A stretch of DNA of 64,000 nt from JADJGC01 sp964576925 (GTDB taxonomy: Bacteria; Zixibacteria; MSB-5A5; CAIYYT01), in assembly GCA_964576925.1 (NCBI GenBank), contig CAZNWJ010000001.1, positions 682,001-746,000 on the forward strand, given 5' to 3'. Positions within the stretch are counted from its first letter, which is position 1; each line of letters opens with the position of its first letter. The position numbers and the translations under genes were made by a program. Below the pieces are notes generated by a model, which saw only the letters and a list, made by a program, of their open reading frames with translations, was not told where the DNA came from and searched no databases. Positions 17,680 to 27,126 of the stretch are shown here, one piece after another.

Positions 17680-19485
17680 CTACTCAAGACTCTCCTGCAA
17701 CGATTTCAGCGTCTCGTTGTTCGGATCACACGCCCTGCCGCGCTTGATCCACTTCAACGCTTCGTCGTCGTGCTTGATATCATCATAAAAACTGTTGGCT
17801 TGCGCCAACCATATAATGACGTCGATCTCTTTGCATTTGTCAACCCCGTTCGCTTCCATCAACTGGTAGGCTTTCTCGAGGTGGTTAATTGCCTGCTCTT
17901 TGTTTGCAGGTTTCTCACTGATTGCCAGGTAGCCCAGCCATTTGGCGGGTTCGTAATTCTGCGGGGCAAGTTCGCGCCACAGGTTCATGAATTTCCGGCC
18001 TTTTTCGCGATCCTTCATCTGGAACAGGTAGGTCATGGCCAGGGTCTTCACGACAAATTCGGACTTCGGATTCAATTCGTACATCTTTTCGAGATACTGC
18101 GTCGCCTTTGGGTAGTCCGACATCTTCAGGTAAGAGAAAGCTAAGTACTGGTAAGAACTGAGGTGCGTGGAGTCCTCGGCAATGCGCCGCTCCAGCAGCG
18201 GAATGGCGTCGGTGTAGCGGCCCAGATCGTAGTAGACCAGCGCCAGACGGTTCCAGAGGAAAACTTCCTTGTCGTTCAGTTCGATCGCTTTGACATAATG
18301 CGGCATCGCATCGACAAGAAACGTGGTGTCAACGATGCCTTCCTTCTTCGCGTCGTAATACAACTGATGATAGGTCAGCGCCCGATCGCGGAAGAACTCG
18401 AAATGCTCCTTGCCCCAAACAAAATTCGGGTCGCCCTTGGAGATTTTGTCCTCGTAAGCTTTATAAGCCGCGATCGCTTCATCGAAACGTTTCAGCCGGA
18501 ACAGCGACTTGGCCTTGAAGTCATACGCCACCGACTTGTCCGTTCCCATCTCGATCGCTTTGGTCAATCGCTCGATGGCGACTTCATAGGCTCCCACGTA
18601 GTAATAGGCCTGCCCCAACCGATAATCAACATCGACGGTTTCCTGGCCGCCGGTCGACAGATAGTGCTCGTAAGCCCAGATCGCATTCTTGAAGATATCG
18701 GTGTAGCCGTTGCTCGCTCCGTTCGACGGATCCTGCGCCAACGCAGCCTGCACCTTGGAAAGTCCGCTGAGCATGTAGATATCGCCGGCAAGGTGGTAAG
18801 CCTGCGTGTAGTTGGAATCGAGGCCAATCGCTTTGTTGATACTCTGCAGCGCCTCGGAGAACTGCTTTTGCATGTAGTAGGCGCGTCCCATCCGATAGTG
18901 GGTCGGGACATCCATGGAGTCGCGGGCTAAGATCTCCTGGTAGAGCTGGATTGCCACCGCGTAGACGCCGTTTTCATAGTTGAGGTCGGCGAGGTCACGC
19001 TGGTACTCAATGTTTTCCGGCTCCTCAAGCTGCGCCTTGCGAAAAGCGAGGTCGGCTTCAGAAAACTCCTTGCGCGCCATGTGATACTTCCCGAGGTGGT
19101 CAAGAAATCGTCCCTTGACTGACTTGCTCTTGGCGACGCCTTCATCAAGGATCTTCTTGGCTTCTTCCCACTTTTCCTGGTGAATGTAAACAAGAGCCAG
19201 GTAAGCCTTGGCCTCTTCATGCTTCTTCTTGAGTTCAAGGCACTTGTTCAGCGCCTTCTCGGCTTCCGACCAGTTTTCTTTTTCGATGTAGGCGCGGCCC
19301 AGCCAATAATGAAGGTCGGCATAGCTCGGGTCTTTGACCACTTGCTCGTTCAGGAAGCTGATCGCTTCATCGAGCTTGCGCTGGCTGATCAGGCTGGCGG
19401 CGTCTAAAGCCGCATCGGCATAAATCGAGGTGCCGACGCCAAAGATCAGGCAGATTAGCGCAGCGGTTGTCAGGATTGTTTTCAT
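17680..19485 (-). CDS. Periplasmic TPR-repeat protein
   Basis: 601 residues from ATG 19485. That start gives a clean signal peptide (MKTILTTAALICLIFG ... ADA), whereas the longer frame to 19545 adds 20 residues ahead of it. The rest is about 14 TPR-like repeats (patterns such as LHYWLGRAYIEKENWSEAEKAL). It probably scaffolds the Ton-type machinery or its cargo in the periplasm. TPR partners of this kind often accompany extra ExbB/ExbD systems in FCB bacteria. Confidence 0.85.
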   Translation of the reverse strand: MKTILTTAALICLIFGVGTSIYADAALDAASLISQRKLDEAISFLNEQVVKDPSYADLHYWLGRAYIEKENWSEAEKALNKCLELKKKHEEAKAYLALVYIHQEKWEEAKKILDEGVAKSKSVKGRFLDHLGKYHMARKEFSEADLAFRKAQLEEPENIEYQRDLADLNYENGVYAVAIQLYQEILARDSMDVPTHYRMGRAYYMQKQFSEALQSINKAIGLDSNYTQAYHLAGDIYMLSGLSKVQAALAQDPSNGASNGYTDIFKNAIWAYEHYLSTGGQETVDVDYRLGQAYYYVGAYEVAIERLTKAIEMGTDKSVAYDFKAKSLFRLKRFDEAIAAYKAYEDKISKGDPNFVWGKEHFEFFRDRALTYHQLYYDAKKEGIVDTTFLVDAMPHYVKAIELNDKEVFLWNRLALVYYDLGRYTDAIPLLERRIAEDSTHLSSYQYLAFSYLKMSDYPKATQYLEKMYELNPKSEFVVKTLAMTYLFQMKDREKGRKFMNLWRELAPQNYEPAKWLGYLAISEKPANKEQAINHLEKAYQLMEANGVDKCKEIDVIIWLAQANSFYDDIKHDDEALKWIKRGRACDPNNETLKSLQESLE

Positions 19486-19557
19486 AAGATTTCGACTCCC
19501 ATCATTGACAGGCGACAAGACTAAAGACTTCAAATATATCCTCATTCCGAGGAGGCG

Positions 19558-19755
19558 TCAAGGTCTTTCCCGCTCCTCAGGTTGTGGACGGAGCACCATG
19601 TACAAACGTACAGCCGCGTACGCGAGGATCGCGAGTCCGAATCCGAGCCGGTACGGCGTGTCAAGCATGCCGACATAGCCCGAGAGAACCAGTATCCCAA
19701 CCAACGCGACGAGGGCTACCGAAGCCAGGCTGATATACTTCTCAACAGCGGCCAT
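19558..19755 (-). CDS. Small two-helix membrane protein
   Basis: 65 residues with two hydrophobic segments (about 9-27 and 36-53) and a polar Arg/Glu tail. No family recognised. A GGAAGTGAG stretch precedes the ATG. It appears to be the first long frame of the Ton-type operon, 72 nt upstream of the TPR gene. Confidence 0.6.
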   Translation of the reverse strand: MAAVEKYISLASVALVALVGILVLSGYVGMLDTPYRLGFGLAILAYAAVRLYMVLRPQPEERERP

Positions 19756-20072
19756 ATTTTACTCACTTCCACGATTTATACAGTCGGGGAGCGGATTTCT
19801 TCCCACTGGACTTGACTCATCCTCCACCCGACCCGCTGAGACACAATTCTCCTCTTTACGAACAATCAAATCGCATGCCCACCGCTCAGGAAAATCGAAT
19901 CTCAAAACCTTATGCCATAATCAGTTAAGAGAGCATCCTCCGACAAAACAAGAAGCCGCAGATTCTGCGCATTGACAATACGTGAAATAGTAGATGATCG
20001 TTTAACAACAAGGAGTTGACGGTCAAGGCTCTGAAGTTCGATTCGTGAGAATTCGCGCATGTTTAGTGGTTG
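19756..20072. other. 317-nt gap upstream of the Ton-type operon
   Basis: The gap lies between the FKBP stop codon and the small membrane gene. On the minus strand it holds a 22-codon frame (19776-19844, GTG start) with AGAGGAGA upstream and a TAA 21 nt before the next ATG, a possible leader peptide. A TTGACA at 19971 on the plus strand has no convincing -10. AT-rich sequence near 19910-19960 may carry the operon promoter, but I cannot place it. Confidence 0.35.
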
Positions 20073-20507
20073 TCATGCAGGGACGATCTCCACCAATTCG
20101 ATTTCGAAGGTTAGATCCTCGCCGGCGAGCGGATGATTCGCATCAAGCGTGACTTTCTTTTCCTCGACATCCGTAATCTGCACTCGAACGGTGGAACCGT
20201 CCGGTTGCTGCATGCGCAGGCTCATTCCGATCTCAGGCGTGATATTGGCCGGAAACTGCGATTTATCGACCTGAATAACCAGGTTATCACGCCGAGTGCC
20301 ATAAGCCTGGTCGACAGGGATAGTAACCGTGACCTCCTCGCCCGCCTTCATGCCAGTCACGGCGCTATCAAACCCCGCGATAACCTGGTTCTCCCCCAAG
20401 ACGAACTCGAGCGGCTCACGACCTTCGGAACTGTCGAAAACCGTCCCATCGCTGAGCTTGCCGGTGTAGTGTACGCGGACCGTATCGCCCGACTTGGCTG
20501 CTGTCAT
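20073..20507 (-). CDS. FKBP-type peptidyl-prolyl isomerase, SlyD-like
   Basis: 144 residues from ATG 20507; the frame extends 10 codons upstream only from a TTG. The FKBP core (VRVHYTGKLSDGTVFDSS, GFDSAVTGMKAGE) is interrupted by a SlyD-type insert-in-flap chaperone domain (~70-130), and ends with the core strand (LTFEIELVEIVPA). The His-rich metal tail of E. coli SlyD is absent. It is a proline isomerase and folding helper in the cytoplasm. It is divergent from the ABC transporter at 20662. Confidence 0.9.
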   Translation of the reverse strand: MTAAKSGDTVRVHYTGKLSDGTVFDSSEGREPLEFVLGENQVIAGFDSAVTGMKAGEEVTVTIPVDQAYGTRRDNLVIQVDKSQFPANITPEIGMSLRMQQPDGSTVRVQITDVEEKKVTLDANHPLAGEDLTFEIELVEIVPA

Positions 20508-20661
20508 TTTGCTACTCGCTTTCTCATTTACACGCAACCAAGCCCATCCGGATCACGCATAATGCTATATGATGTTCGCTCGATTATAGGAAACTCGGCG
20601 CCTGATGTCAAATGCCCGCTTCAGCTCTGCTTGCACTTCAGATTGAAATGGCCAACTTGGC

Positions 20662-21369
20662 ATGACCATGGACTCTGAATTCATCATTACTGACAACCTC
20701 TGCCGCTATTACGGCCGGGGAGATAATCAGATTCATGCCGTTGATCACGTTGACCTCACAGTTGCCCGCGGGGAATTTCTTGCCGTCGTCGGCTCTTCGG
20801 GCTCTGGAAAATCAACTCTCCTCAATCTCCTCGCCGGACTCGACACTCCAACCGCCGGTGCGGTCCGTGTTGCCGGTTTCGATCTCGGCAAACTCAGCCG
20901 TCGGGAGTTGTCGCGCTACCGCGCCTGCCAGGTCGGGATGATCTTCCAGACTTTCAATCTGCTCTCTCACCACACAGCGCTGAAAAATGTCGAGATCGCT
21001 TTGTACTTTCAGGACGTTGCCCCGGCTGACCGGCGGCGGCGAGCCGAGGAGATGCTGGTTCAAGTGGGCCTGGGTGATCGCCTCAATCATCGCCCCACCG
21101 ATATGTCCGGCGGTGAACAACAGCGCGTGGCAATTGCCCGTGCCTTGGTGAAGAAGCCTGAGGTGATCTTCGCCGACGAGCCGACCGGCAATCTTGATCT
21201 CGAAAACAGCCGACAGATCGCAGCCCTGCTTTCCGACCTGAATCGGCAAGGGTTGACGGTGATCATGGTGACCCACGCCCTCGACCTGGCGCAGTCCATC
21301 TCCCATCGCGTGGTCAAGATGTACTACGGCAAGCTGGTGGAGGAGCTTCCAGCGGAGGTGGTGCCGTGA
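20662..21369 (+). CDS. ABC transporter ATPase, MacB/LolD type
   Basis: 235 residues. Walker A is GSSGSGKST, the Q loop follows at IFQTFNLL, the signature is MSGGEQQRVAIARAL and Walker B is VIFADEPTGNLD. The H loop is VTHALD. This is the MacB/LolD/FtsE subclass that partners with FtsX-like permeases. The permease gene overlaps its stop codon by 4 nt (GTGA), showing coupling. Confidence 0.92.
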   Translation: MTMDSEFIITDNLCRYYGRGDNQIHAVDHVDLTVARGEFLAVVGSSGSGKSTLLNLLAGLDTPTAGAVRVAGFDLGKLSRRELSRYRACQVGMIFQTFNLLSHHTALKNVEIALYFQDVAPADRRRRAEEMLVQVGLGDRLNHRPTDMSGGEQQRVAIARALVKKPEVIFADEPTGNLDLENSRQIAALLSDLNRQGLTVIMVTHALDLAQSISHRVVKMYYGKLVEELPAEVVP

Positions 21370-22868
21370 CCACGCGCGATTTGCTCGCGGCGGCCGCCGA
21401 GAACCTCTGGCGGATGAAACTGCGTTCGGCCCTGACAGTCTCAGGTATCCTCATTGCCATTGCGGCGTTTGTCTCCATGATCTCCTTTGGAGCCGGCAAT
21501 CAGGAATATGTCAACGATCAGTTTGAGAAATTCGGACTATTCTCCACGATTCACGTTTTTCCCAAGACCAGCGACGGCCGGGGTGTACCGCCCCGCATGC
21601 GTTCCGAAGAACTTGCCCCCGCCGATACGATTCCGGCGCGGCCGTTGGATGAAGCGGCACTCCAGCTGTTGGCGAGTATCCCCGGCGTGCGCCTCGCCTA
21701 CCCGTTTGAGTCCTTCGAAGTTAAAGCGATTTTCGGAGATACCGCCGCCGCCGTGAACGCTCAAACTATCCCGCTGCAGGTCACGGAAACCCGGGCGCTG
21801 TCGCAATTCGTGGCCGGCAATCACTTTGATTCCGACAGTTCGCGCCAGGTGATGGTGACAGAAGATCTATTGGAATCGCTCGGCATTACGTCGGCGGATT
21901 CGCTCATCGGTAAGGCCCTCGTGTTCGAAGCGAGATTGATCCGCATCGATAGCGCGCTCTACGCCATCGTGAGCGATCCGGATCAATCGATTCGCCGTCG
22001 ACTGATGCAGACAAATCTGGATTCGCTGTTCTACCTCGACTACACCAAGGGGATCGTCCGTCGCGAGGTTACCGACGCTCTCCGGCGGTTTATGGACGGT
22101 CTGCTGAATGATCGCGAGGTGGTCAGCGAAACACTGACCGTTTGCGGCGTTCTGGCCGGACGCGAGAAGACGCCATTGCGAATCGAACCGGTTATCATCC
22201 CCATGACAACGGCGCGACGATTGACCGCCGGCGATTTGTCACTTTCACCGACCGCGTTGCTCGGCACAATGTCTTCTGGTGAGTTGCCCGACTTCTTCGC
22301 GACCGCCGATAACAAAACCTATCCCAAGATTACGCTCGACCTTGATCCGCATGTAGCGTTTCAAAGCGTGCGCGACTCGGTCAAGGCGCTGGGATTCCGA
22401 CCTTACAGCTTCGCTGACCAGTTTGCCGAAATTCAGCGCTTTCTGATGTTCTTCGAAATGGCGCTCGGCCTCGTCGGTTTGATTGCGCTGGTGACAGCCT
22501 CGCTGGGTATTACGAACACTATGGTCATGTCGGTACTCGAGCGGCGACGGGAAATCGGCGTTTTCAAGGCCCTCGGCGCCGACGATACCGACGTGCGCCG
22601 CATCTTCCTGTTTGAAGCTGGTGCGATCGGCACGGCCGGCGCCATTCTGGGGATTCTCTTTGGCTGGGGTATCGCGCGCCTGGCTTCGTTTATCGTTCAG
22701 AAGGTCATGGAAAAACAGGGATTAGACCCGTTAGACCTTTTCGCCTTGCCCTGGTGGCTCATCGGGATCTCCCTGGCCATGGGGATCACCGTCAGCGTTA
22801 TCGCCGGCTATTACCCCGCGCGCCGCGCCGCCCGCCTCGACCCGGTGGAGGCGCTGAGGGGGGATTAG
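21366..22868 (+). CDS. FtsX/MacB-like ABC transporter permease
   Basis: 500 residues. One membrane helix lies near ~20-40, then a large periplasmic MacB-type domain (~45-350), then three C-terminal helices of the FtsX fold (~365-390, ~415-440 and ~465-490) ending PVEALRGD, typical of the family. With the ATPase it forms a mechanotransmission exporter or lipoprotein-release system. The start is GTG 21366. No periplasmic adaptor protein gene is adjacent. Confidence 0.9.
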   Translation: MTTRDLLAAAAENLWRMKLRSALTVSGILIAIAAFVSMISFGAGNQEYVNDQFEKFGLFSTIHVFPKTSDGRGVPPRMRSEELAPADTIPARPLDEAALQLLASIPGVRLAYPFESFEVKAIFGDTAAAVNAQTIPLQVTETRALSQFVAGNHFDSDSSRQVMVTEDLLESLGITSADSLIGKALVFEARLIRIDSALYAIVSDPDQSIRRRLMQTNLDSLFYLDYTKGIVRREVTDALRRFMDGLLNDREVVSETLTVCGVLAGREKTPLRIEPVIIPMTTARRLTAGDLSLSPTALLGTMSSGELPDFFATADNKTYPKITLDLDPHVAFQSVRDSVKALGFRPYSFADQFAEIQRFLMFFEMALGLVGLIALVTASLGITNTMVMSVLERRREIGVFKALGADDTDVRRIFLFEAGAIGTAGAILGILFGWGIARLASFIVQKVMEKQGLDPLDLFALPWWLIGISLAMGITVSVIAGYYPARRAARLDPVEALRGD

Positions 22869-22874
22869 GCCTGG

Positions 22875-24203
22875 CTATTTCGCCGAATTTCCGCCCCAGA
22901 TCCCAATATCCGATCTACTCCCATCCAGATCAGTCAATACCGAGTCACCGGCGTTGACTAGTTGCGAGGTCGGTAACAACCTGAAAGAAATCGTATCCGC
23001 AAACAGCGGGTTGACCGACAGATTGCCGAACTTGCCGGTCAAGTCGGCGATTTCCTCGTAGTTCCCGGCATATTTTAGCGGCTTGCCCGGCTCGGTTGTC
23101 GGCGTCGTGCGTTCGGCGGTGATCATCTCCGGGTCGACATAAACGCAGTTGTTCGCCACAATGAAGTCATTCGGATTACCGAGCATCCAGACACCTACGC
23201 ACGGGCACACCCAGTGCGCCCGCCAGCCGTTGTTGTACACGATATTGTTGATGAACACGCCGCGTGGCCCCGATTTCGTCTCGCGGTCTCCCCAATTGGC
23301 GAAGCCGCAGTTGCCGTTGCGGTAGATCAGATTATTGGTGGCCTCCATGAATGATTCGCCGGTAGCGATCATTCCCCAGCCGAGACAGTCCATTACGATA
23401 TTGTTCCGCGCGACGACGCGCGATGTCCCAAACGAGCCGATGCCTTTCCAGAATTCGCTGACCCGATTGCGCAGTACCGTCGCCTGCGCATCCCAGGTGA
23501 CGCCAATTCCTGCCCCACGTCCCTTGGTGATGACGTTGTCGGCGATAAACGCCTTGGCGCCGCGATAGAGGGCGATCCCATCCCAGCCGCCGTTGACAAT
23601 TTGATTGCCCTCGATAAACAACTCCGAACCTTCGCGTCCGAAAATGCCGCCGATTCCGACCACCACTGTCGTATCGCGTTGGTTGTTATCGACGATGCGG
23701 CAGTTGCGCACCGTCACGCGGGAGAACTTGGCGATGATGGCGGCGTCCGTGGCGTTACCATCGAAGTCGCGAATCCCGCCTGTGATCTTGACCCCTTCGA
23801 TTGTCGAGCCCCAGCTATTGAGGAAAAGCACGCCATAGCCGGCGTTGGTGATCAGGATCGTCGAATCAGGGTCTTGCCCTTCGATGGAGATCGCCTTGTC
23901 TTTCACAAGAAAGCCATGTGTTGCGTCTACCAATGTGCGGGCTTCGGTGCAGTTCCCGCATAAGTCTTCGGTGAATTTCGCCGATACTGCACTATAGGTG
24001 CCTTTGAGCACGACGATCTTATCGCCGGACCTCGCCGAATCGATCGCCATCTGCAGGTCTGCATAAGGCGCGCGATATGAGCCGTCACCATTGCCGAGAG
24101 CATCGGCTTTCGCAAATATCGTTCGGTAGGGCGGCTGATACTGCTCGGCGCAATTGCAGAGCAGCAGCGCCAGGCAGGCTGCCGTGATGACCCAAAAACG
24201 CAT
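22875..24203 (-). CDS. Right-handed beta-helix lipoprotein
   Basis: 442 residues with a signal peptide ending in a lipobox-like LLLCNC (Cys 18). From ~residue 100 to 360 are repeated short strands with Asn/Gly turns (VTVRNCRIVDNN, LFIEGNQIVNGG, AFIADNVITKG), the parallel beta-helix (PbH1) pattern. A DUF1565-type start (ANDLGNGDGS-like, here ADALGNGDGSYRAPYADLQ) is present. Such proteins are often surface polysaccharide-binding or lyase-like. No catalytic residues can be assigned. Confidence 0.8.
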   Translation of the reverse strand: MRFWVITAACLALLLCNCAEQYQPPYRTIFAKADALGNGDGSYRAPYADLQMAIDSARSGDKIVVLKGTYSAVSAKFTEDLCGNCTEARTLVDATHGFLVKDKAISIEGQDPDSTILITNAGYGVLFLNSWGSTIEGVKITGGIRDFDGNATDAAIIAKFSRVTVRNCRIVDNNQRDTTVVVGIGGIFGREGSELFIEGNQIVNGGWDGIALYRGAKAFIADNVITKGRGAGIGVTWDAQATVLRNRVSEFWKGIGSFGTSRVVARNNIVMDCLGWGMIATGESFMEATNNLIYRNGNCGFANWGDRETKSGPRGVFINNIVYNNGWRAHWVCPCVGVWMLGNPNDFIVANNCVYVDPEMITAERTTPTTEPGKPLKYAGNYEEIADLTGKFGNLSVNPLFADTISFRLLPTSQLVNAGDSVLTDLDGSRSDIGIWGGNSAK

Positions 24204-24251
24204 AACACCTCCGCTTGCGAGACGGATTTAACCTAATTAAGTTGGCCGACC

Positions 24252-24809
24252 ATGAACAGGAAAAAAAGCTCATCTGGAGTCCTGCCCACCACGCTCGACC
24301 TGTTCGAACAACCTTTTCTGGTCGAGGGCAAAAAGCCGGTCACGGCTGAAAATGGGCTGCTCCCTTCGGTTGATGAGCTCTACCAGCGTTTCCAGCAATA
24401 CAATGTCAAGTATTTCGCGGGCAAGTTGCCGACGCCACGCATCCGCTACTCGCAGCGCATGCTCTGCGCTGGCCAGTATATCCGCAGCCGGCAGGAGATC
24501 GTGCTCTCGCGCAAGTATCACGAGGTCTTTCCTCAAGACATCGATGACACGCTCAAGCACGAGATGATCCACATCATCCACTTCAACCACAGTTCCGACT
24601 TCAAGCGCGAAGCCGCCCGAATCGGTGCCTCCGTGAAAGCCAAGAGCCACCAGAGCCTGCGGATGCAACCGCGTTATGTCTATCAGTGCCGCGCCTGCAA
24701 GACTGAATACCCGCGCCGCAAGCGTCTGATCTCCGCCAGTTGCGGCAGATGCTCCCCGTCGCGTTTTGATCCAAAATTCAAACTAGTGTTGAAGAAGAAG
24801 CTGCGGTAA
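24252..24809 (+). CDS. SprT-like zinc metalloprotease-family protein
   Basis: 185 residues. The SprT-like domain has the zinc motif HEMIH (about residue 98) and upstream conserved FAGKLPTPRIRYS. A C-terminal zinc ribbon (CRAC ... CGRC) matches the SprT layout. Eukaryotic SPRTN relatives cleave DNA-protein crosslinks; bacterial SprT function is poorly known. It is divergent from the beta-helix lipoprotein gene with a 48-nt gap. Confidence 0.87.
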   Translation: MNRKKSSSGVLPTTLDLFEQPFLVEGKKPVTAENGLLPSVDELYQRFQQYNVKYFAGKLPTPRIRYSQRMLCAGQYIRSRQEIVLSRKYHEVFPQDIDDTLKHEMIHIIHFNHSSDFKREAARIGASVKAKSHQSLRMQPRYVYQCRACKTEYPRRKRLISASCGRCSPSRFDPKFKLVLKKKLR

Positions 24810-24857
24810 GCAGCTCTACAGCATTCCTCACTCGCCCCATCGCGTTGGGTGGGTGGA

Positions 24858-25409
24858 CTACAGCTTGAACTCTGCTAGATCCCTGTACACCGGCCCCGAC
24901 GGCTTGAGGTGTGACTCAACAAGATGGATGGCGTCGACCTTCAGTGAAACCGGTCCGAATGTCGCTCTTCCAAACGCCGCCTTTAATGATTCAAGTTGTT
25001 CAGGTTCTTTGACCCGCCCCAGCGTCAGATGCGGCGAAAAGGCGCGTTTCTCCGGCTCGAATCCCAGTGGCGTTAGCTCTCGATCGAGTACAGCGGCAAT
25101 TGCCGAAAGCTTCTTCTGTGGATCATCGATGCCTATCCAGAACACGCGCGGCGCGCGCATGTTAGGAAACACACCGCAGTCACGTAACGCGATCTCAAAG
25201 GCGCCGACACCGGTAGCGGAGGCACTCGCCGCGGCTTTCACTGATTCAAGCAACTTTGGATCAGTCTCGCCGAGGAACTTGAGCGTGATATGGATATTGT
25301 GCGGCTCGACCCACTTCACGCGCCCAGGGAGTTTCAGGAATTGATCCATGAATTCGGCGATTTCGTGCTGGATCTCACGGGGGATTCGTGCCGCAATGAA
25401 GAGTCTCAT
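24858..25409 (-). CDS. thpR: RNA 2',3'-cyclic phosphodiesterase
   Basis: 183 residues, 2H phosphoesterase family. Both catalytic His motifs are present: HITLKFLG near residue 41 and HLTLGRV near residue 132. Start MRLFIAARIP is typical of ThpR/LigT. It opens 2',3'-cyclic phosphate ends of RNA. It follows cinA by 18 nt on the same strand, a common neighbourhood. Confidence 0.92.
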   Translation of the reverse strand: MRLFIAARIPREIQHEIAEFMDQFLKLPGRVKWVEPHNIHITLKFLGETDPKLLESVKAAASASATGVGAFEIALRDCGVFPNMRAPRVFWIGIDDPQKKLSAIAAVLDRELTPLGFEPEKRAFSPHLTLGRVKEPEQLESLKAAFGRATFGPVSLKVDAIHLVESHLKPSGPVYRDLAEFKL

Positions 25410-25427
25410 AGTGGTATCGACGTGGCT

Positions 25428-26666
25428 TTAGGCCAGAAGCTTGCGCCTGAGAAAATCAAGCGCTTGGGTTGCCGAGCGTTCGCGGATCCTCTCTCTCGTC
25501 CCGAACAGGTTCATCTTGATGGCCGCCACATTGTCCTTCTTGTCTGCATAACCGACAAAGACTAAACCCACAGGTTTCTCCGCTGTTGCACCGCCAGGAC
25601 CCGCGATCCCCGTAACTGAGATCGCGTAATCCGAGCCCGTCAGCTTCAGTACGCCCTGAGCCATCGCTTCGGCGACCTCATGACTGACGGCGCCCTTCTC
25701 GGCCAGAAGCTGTCTTGAAACGCCGAGCACAGCCTCTTTGACCGAGTTGGAATAGGAAACAACGCTTCCGACAAAGAACTCGGAACTACCGGCAAGATCT
25801 GTCAGTTGCTTCGCTATCAGCCCGCCAGTGCATGACTCGGCTGTGGCGAGAGTCTTGCCGCTTGCTTTGAGCAAGCGTGCAACGATTTCCGGCATCGACT
25901 CGTCGCCGGTTGCGTAAACATAGTCACCGAGCTTCAGTGCAATCGCTCGTGACAGTTGTTCAGCCGCTGCTTCCGTCTCGGCAAGGTTTGTCCCAATGGC
26001 AGTGACCCTCAGGTCCACGCCCTTGTAGCTTGGCAAGTAAGCCAGTCGCAGTTTGTCACTGGCCGGTTCAAGATCAGCAATCGTCTCAGCAATCTCAGTC
26101 TCAGTAATACCGATCGTGCGAATCCGGCGCATTATGATGGTCGCCCGCCCCGGCCGCTTGGAAAGGTACGGGACGATCGCCTGTTCGACGAGCGCCTCCA
26201 TCTCCGCAGGCACTCCCGGAAGAGCTGCGAAGAATCTCTCCGAGTCCTGGAACACGATTGCCGGCGCAGTACCGACCGGATTCATCACCAGATCCGCGCC
26301 CTGCGGCTGCAAAGCCTGGCTCTGCGCAATCGCCGGCATTTTGCGCTTCCGGCTGGCGAAGAGCGCTTCCAGATGGCGAAGCACCTCGTCATTCAACACC
26401 AGCTTGCGGTCGAAAGCGGCACAAATCGCGTTCTTGGTGACATCATCGGTCGTCGGACCGAGCCCGCCGGTCATGATCGTCACCGGCGAGCGTTTCCAGG
26501 CGGCCTGAATCGCTTCCTTGATATCATCCGGCCGATCGCCGACGGTCGACTTGCGAATGACTTCGATACCGATATCCGCCAGTTTGCGGGCGATGAACGC
26601 CGAATTCGAGTCGACGGTCTGCCCGGAGAGAATCTCTTCACCGATAATGATGATTTCTGCGTTCAT
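25428..26666 (-). CDS. cinA: CinA: competence/damage-inducible protein, NMN amidohydrolase
   Basis: 412 residues. The N-terminal MoaB-like (COG1058) domain (ILSGQTVDSNS, GGLGPTTDDVTK) is followed by a C-terminal CinA domain (ATAESCTGGL, SVTGIAGPGG). The family hydrolyses NMN or ADP-ribose in pyridine-nucleotide recycling. The ATG at 26666 overlaps the TGA of pgpA (ATGA), so I prefer it over the GTG two codons earlier. Confidence 0.93.
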   Translation of the reverse strand: MNAEIIIIGEEILSGQTVDSNSAFIARKLADIGIEVIRKSTVGDRPDDIKEAIQAAWKRSPVTIMTGGLGPTTDDVTKNAICAAFDRKLVLNDEVLRHLEALFASRKRKMPAIAQSQALQPQGADLVMNPVGTAPAIVFQDSERFFAALPGVPAEMEALVEQAIVPYLSKRPGRATIIMRRIRTIGITETEIAETIADLEPASDKLRLAYLPSYKGVDLRVTAIGTNLAETEAAAEQLSRAIALKLGDYVYATGDESMPEIVARLLKASGKTLATAESCTGGLIAKQLTDLAGSSEFFVGSVVSYSNSVKEAVLGVSRQLLAEKGAVSHEVAEAMAQGVLKLTGSDYAISVTGIAGPGGATAEKPVGLVFVGYADKKDNVAAIKMNLFGTRERIRERSATQALDFLRRKLLA

Positions 26667-27121
26667 GACCACAACTTGAGGTAGATGAGACCCTGCAGAA
26701 GCAGATTCGTGTAGACGCCGCAGGCGAAATCATCCCCCATAATGCCCCAGCCGCGCGGCAAGGTGCGCTCCCAGTATCGTCCGGGAAACGGCTTTATGAT
26801 ATCGAGAATTCGGAAGATCACGAACCCTGCCAGATAATTCTGCCAGGTCACAGGTACAAAGCAGTAACTCACCATGATACCCGCCACTTCGTCGATCACG
26901 ATCGGCTTGCCGTCGTGTCCGAAGAAATGTTCCGCCTCGGTCGCCACCCAGACACCGAGGGCTAACACCACGATAGTGCTGACGACTTGGACTGGTGCGC
27001 CGAGCGGAAACAGAAACCATGCCAGGATTACTCCGGGGATCGTGCCGGTCGTGCCGGGAATCGTCGGCGACAAGCCAGACCCCAGACCTGTCGCAATAGC
27101 TTTGATTAGAAAGTTCCGCAC
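26663..27121 (-). CDS. pgpA: Phosphatidylglycerophosphatase A
   Basis: 152 residues from GTG 27121. The frame is open further upstream to 27361, but that part overlaps pgsA out of frame and is not protein-like. Family motifs are clear: GLGSGLSPTIPGTTGT, the acidic VIDEVAG and the FRILDIIKPFPG segment, with four membrane helices. It removes phosphate from phosphatidylglycerophosphate to give phosphatidylglycerol. It acts directly after PgsA, whose gene ends 6 nt upstream. Confidence 0.9.
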   Translation of the reverse strand: MRNFLIKAIATGLGSGLSPTIPGTTGTIPGVILAWFLFPLGAPVQVVSTIVVLALGVWVATEAEHFFGHDGKPIVIDEVAGIMVSYCFVPVTWQNYLAGFVIFRILDIIKPFPGRYWERTLPRGWGIMGDDFACGVYTNLLLQGLIYLKLWS

Positions 27122-27126
27122 GTCGC

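Noticed and set aside
17395..18930. Long plus-strand frames (249 and 255 codons) across the TPR gene
   Set aside because: They are antisense to the signal-peptide TPR protein and the 4-TM gene, with no ribosome sites or recognisable domains.
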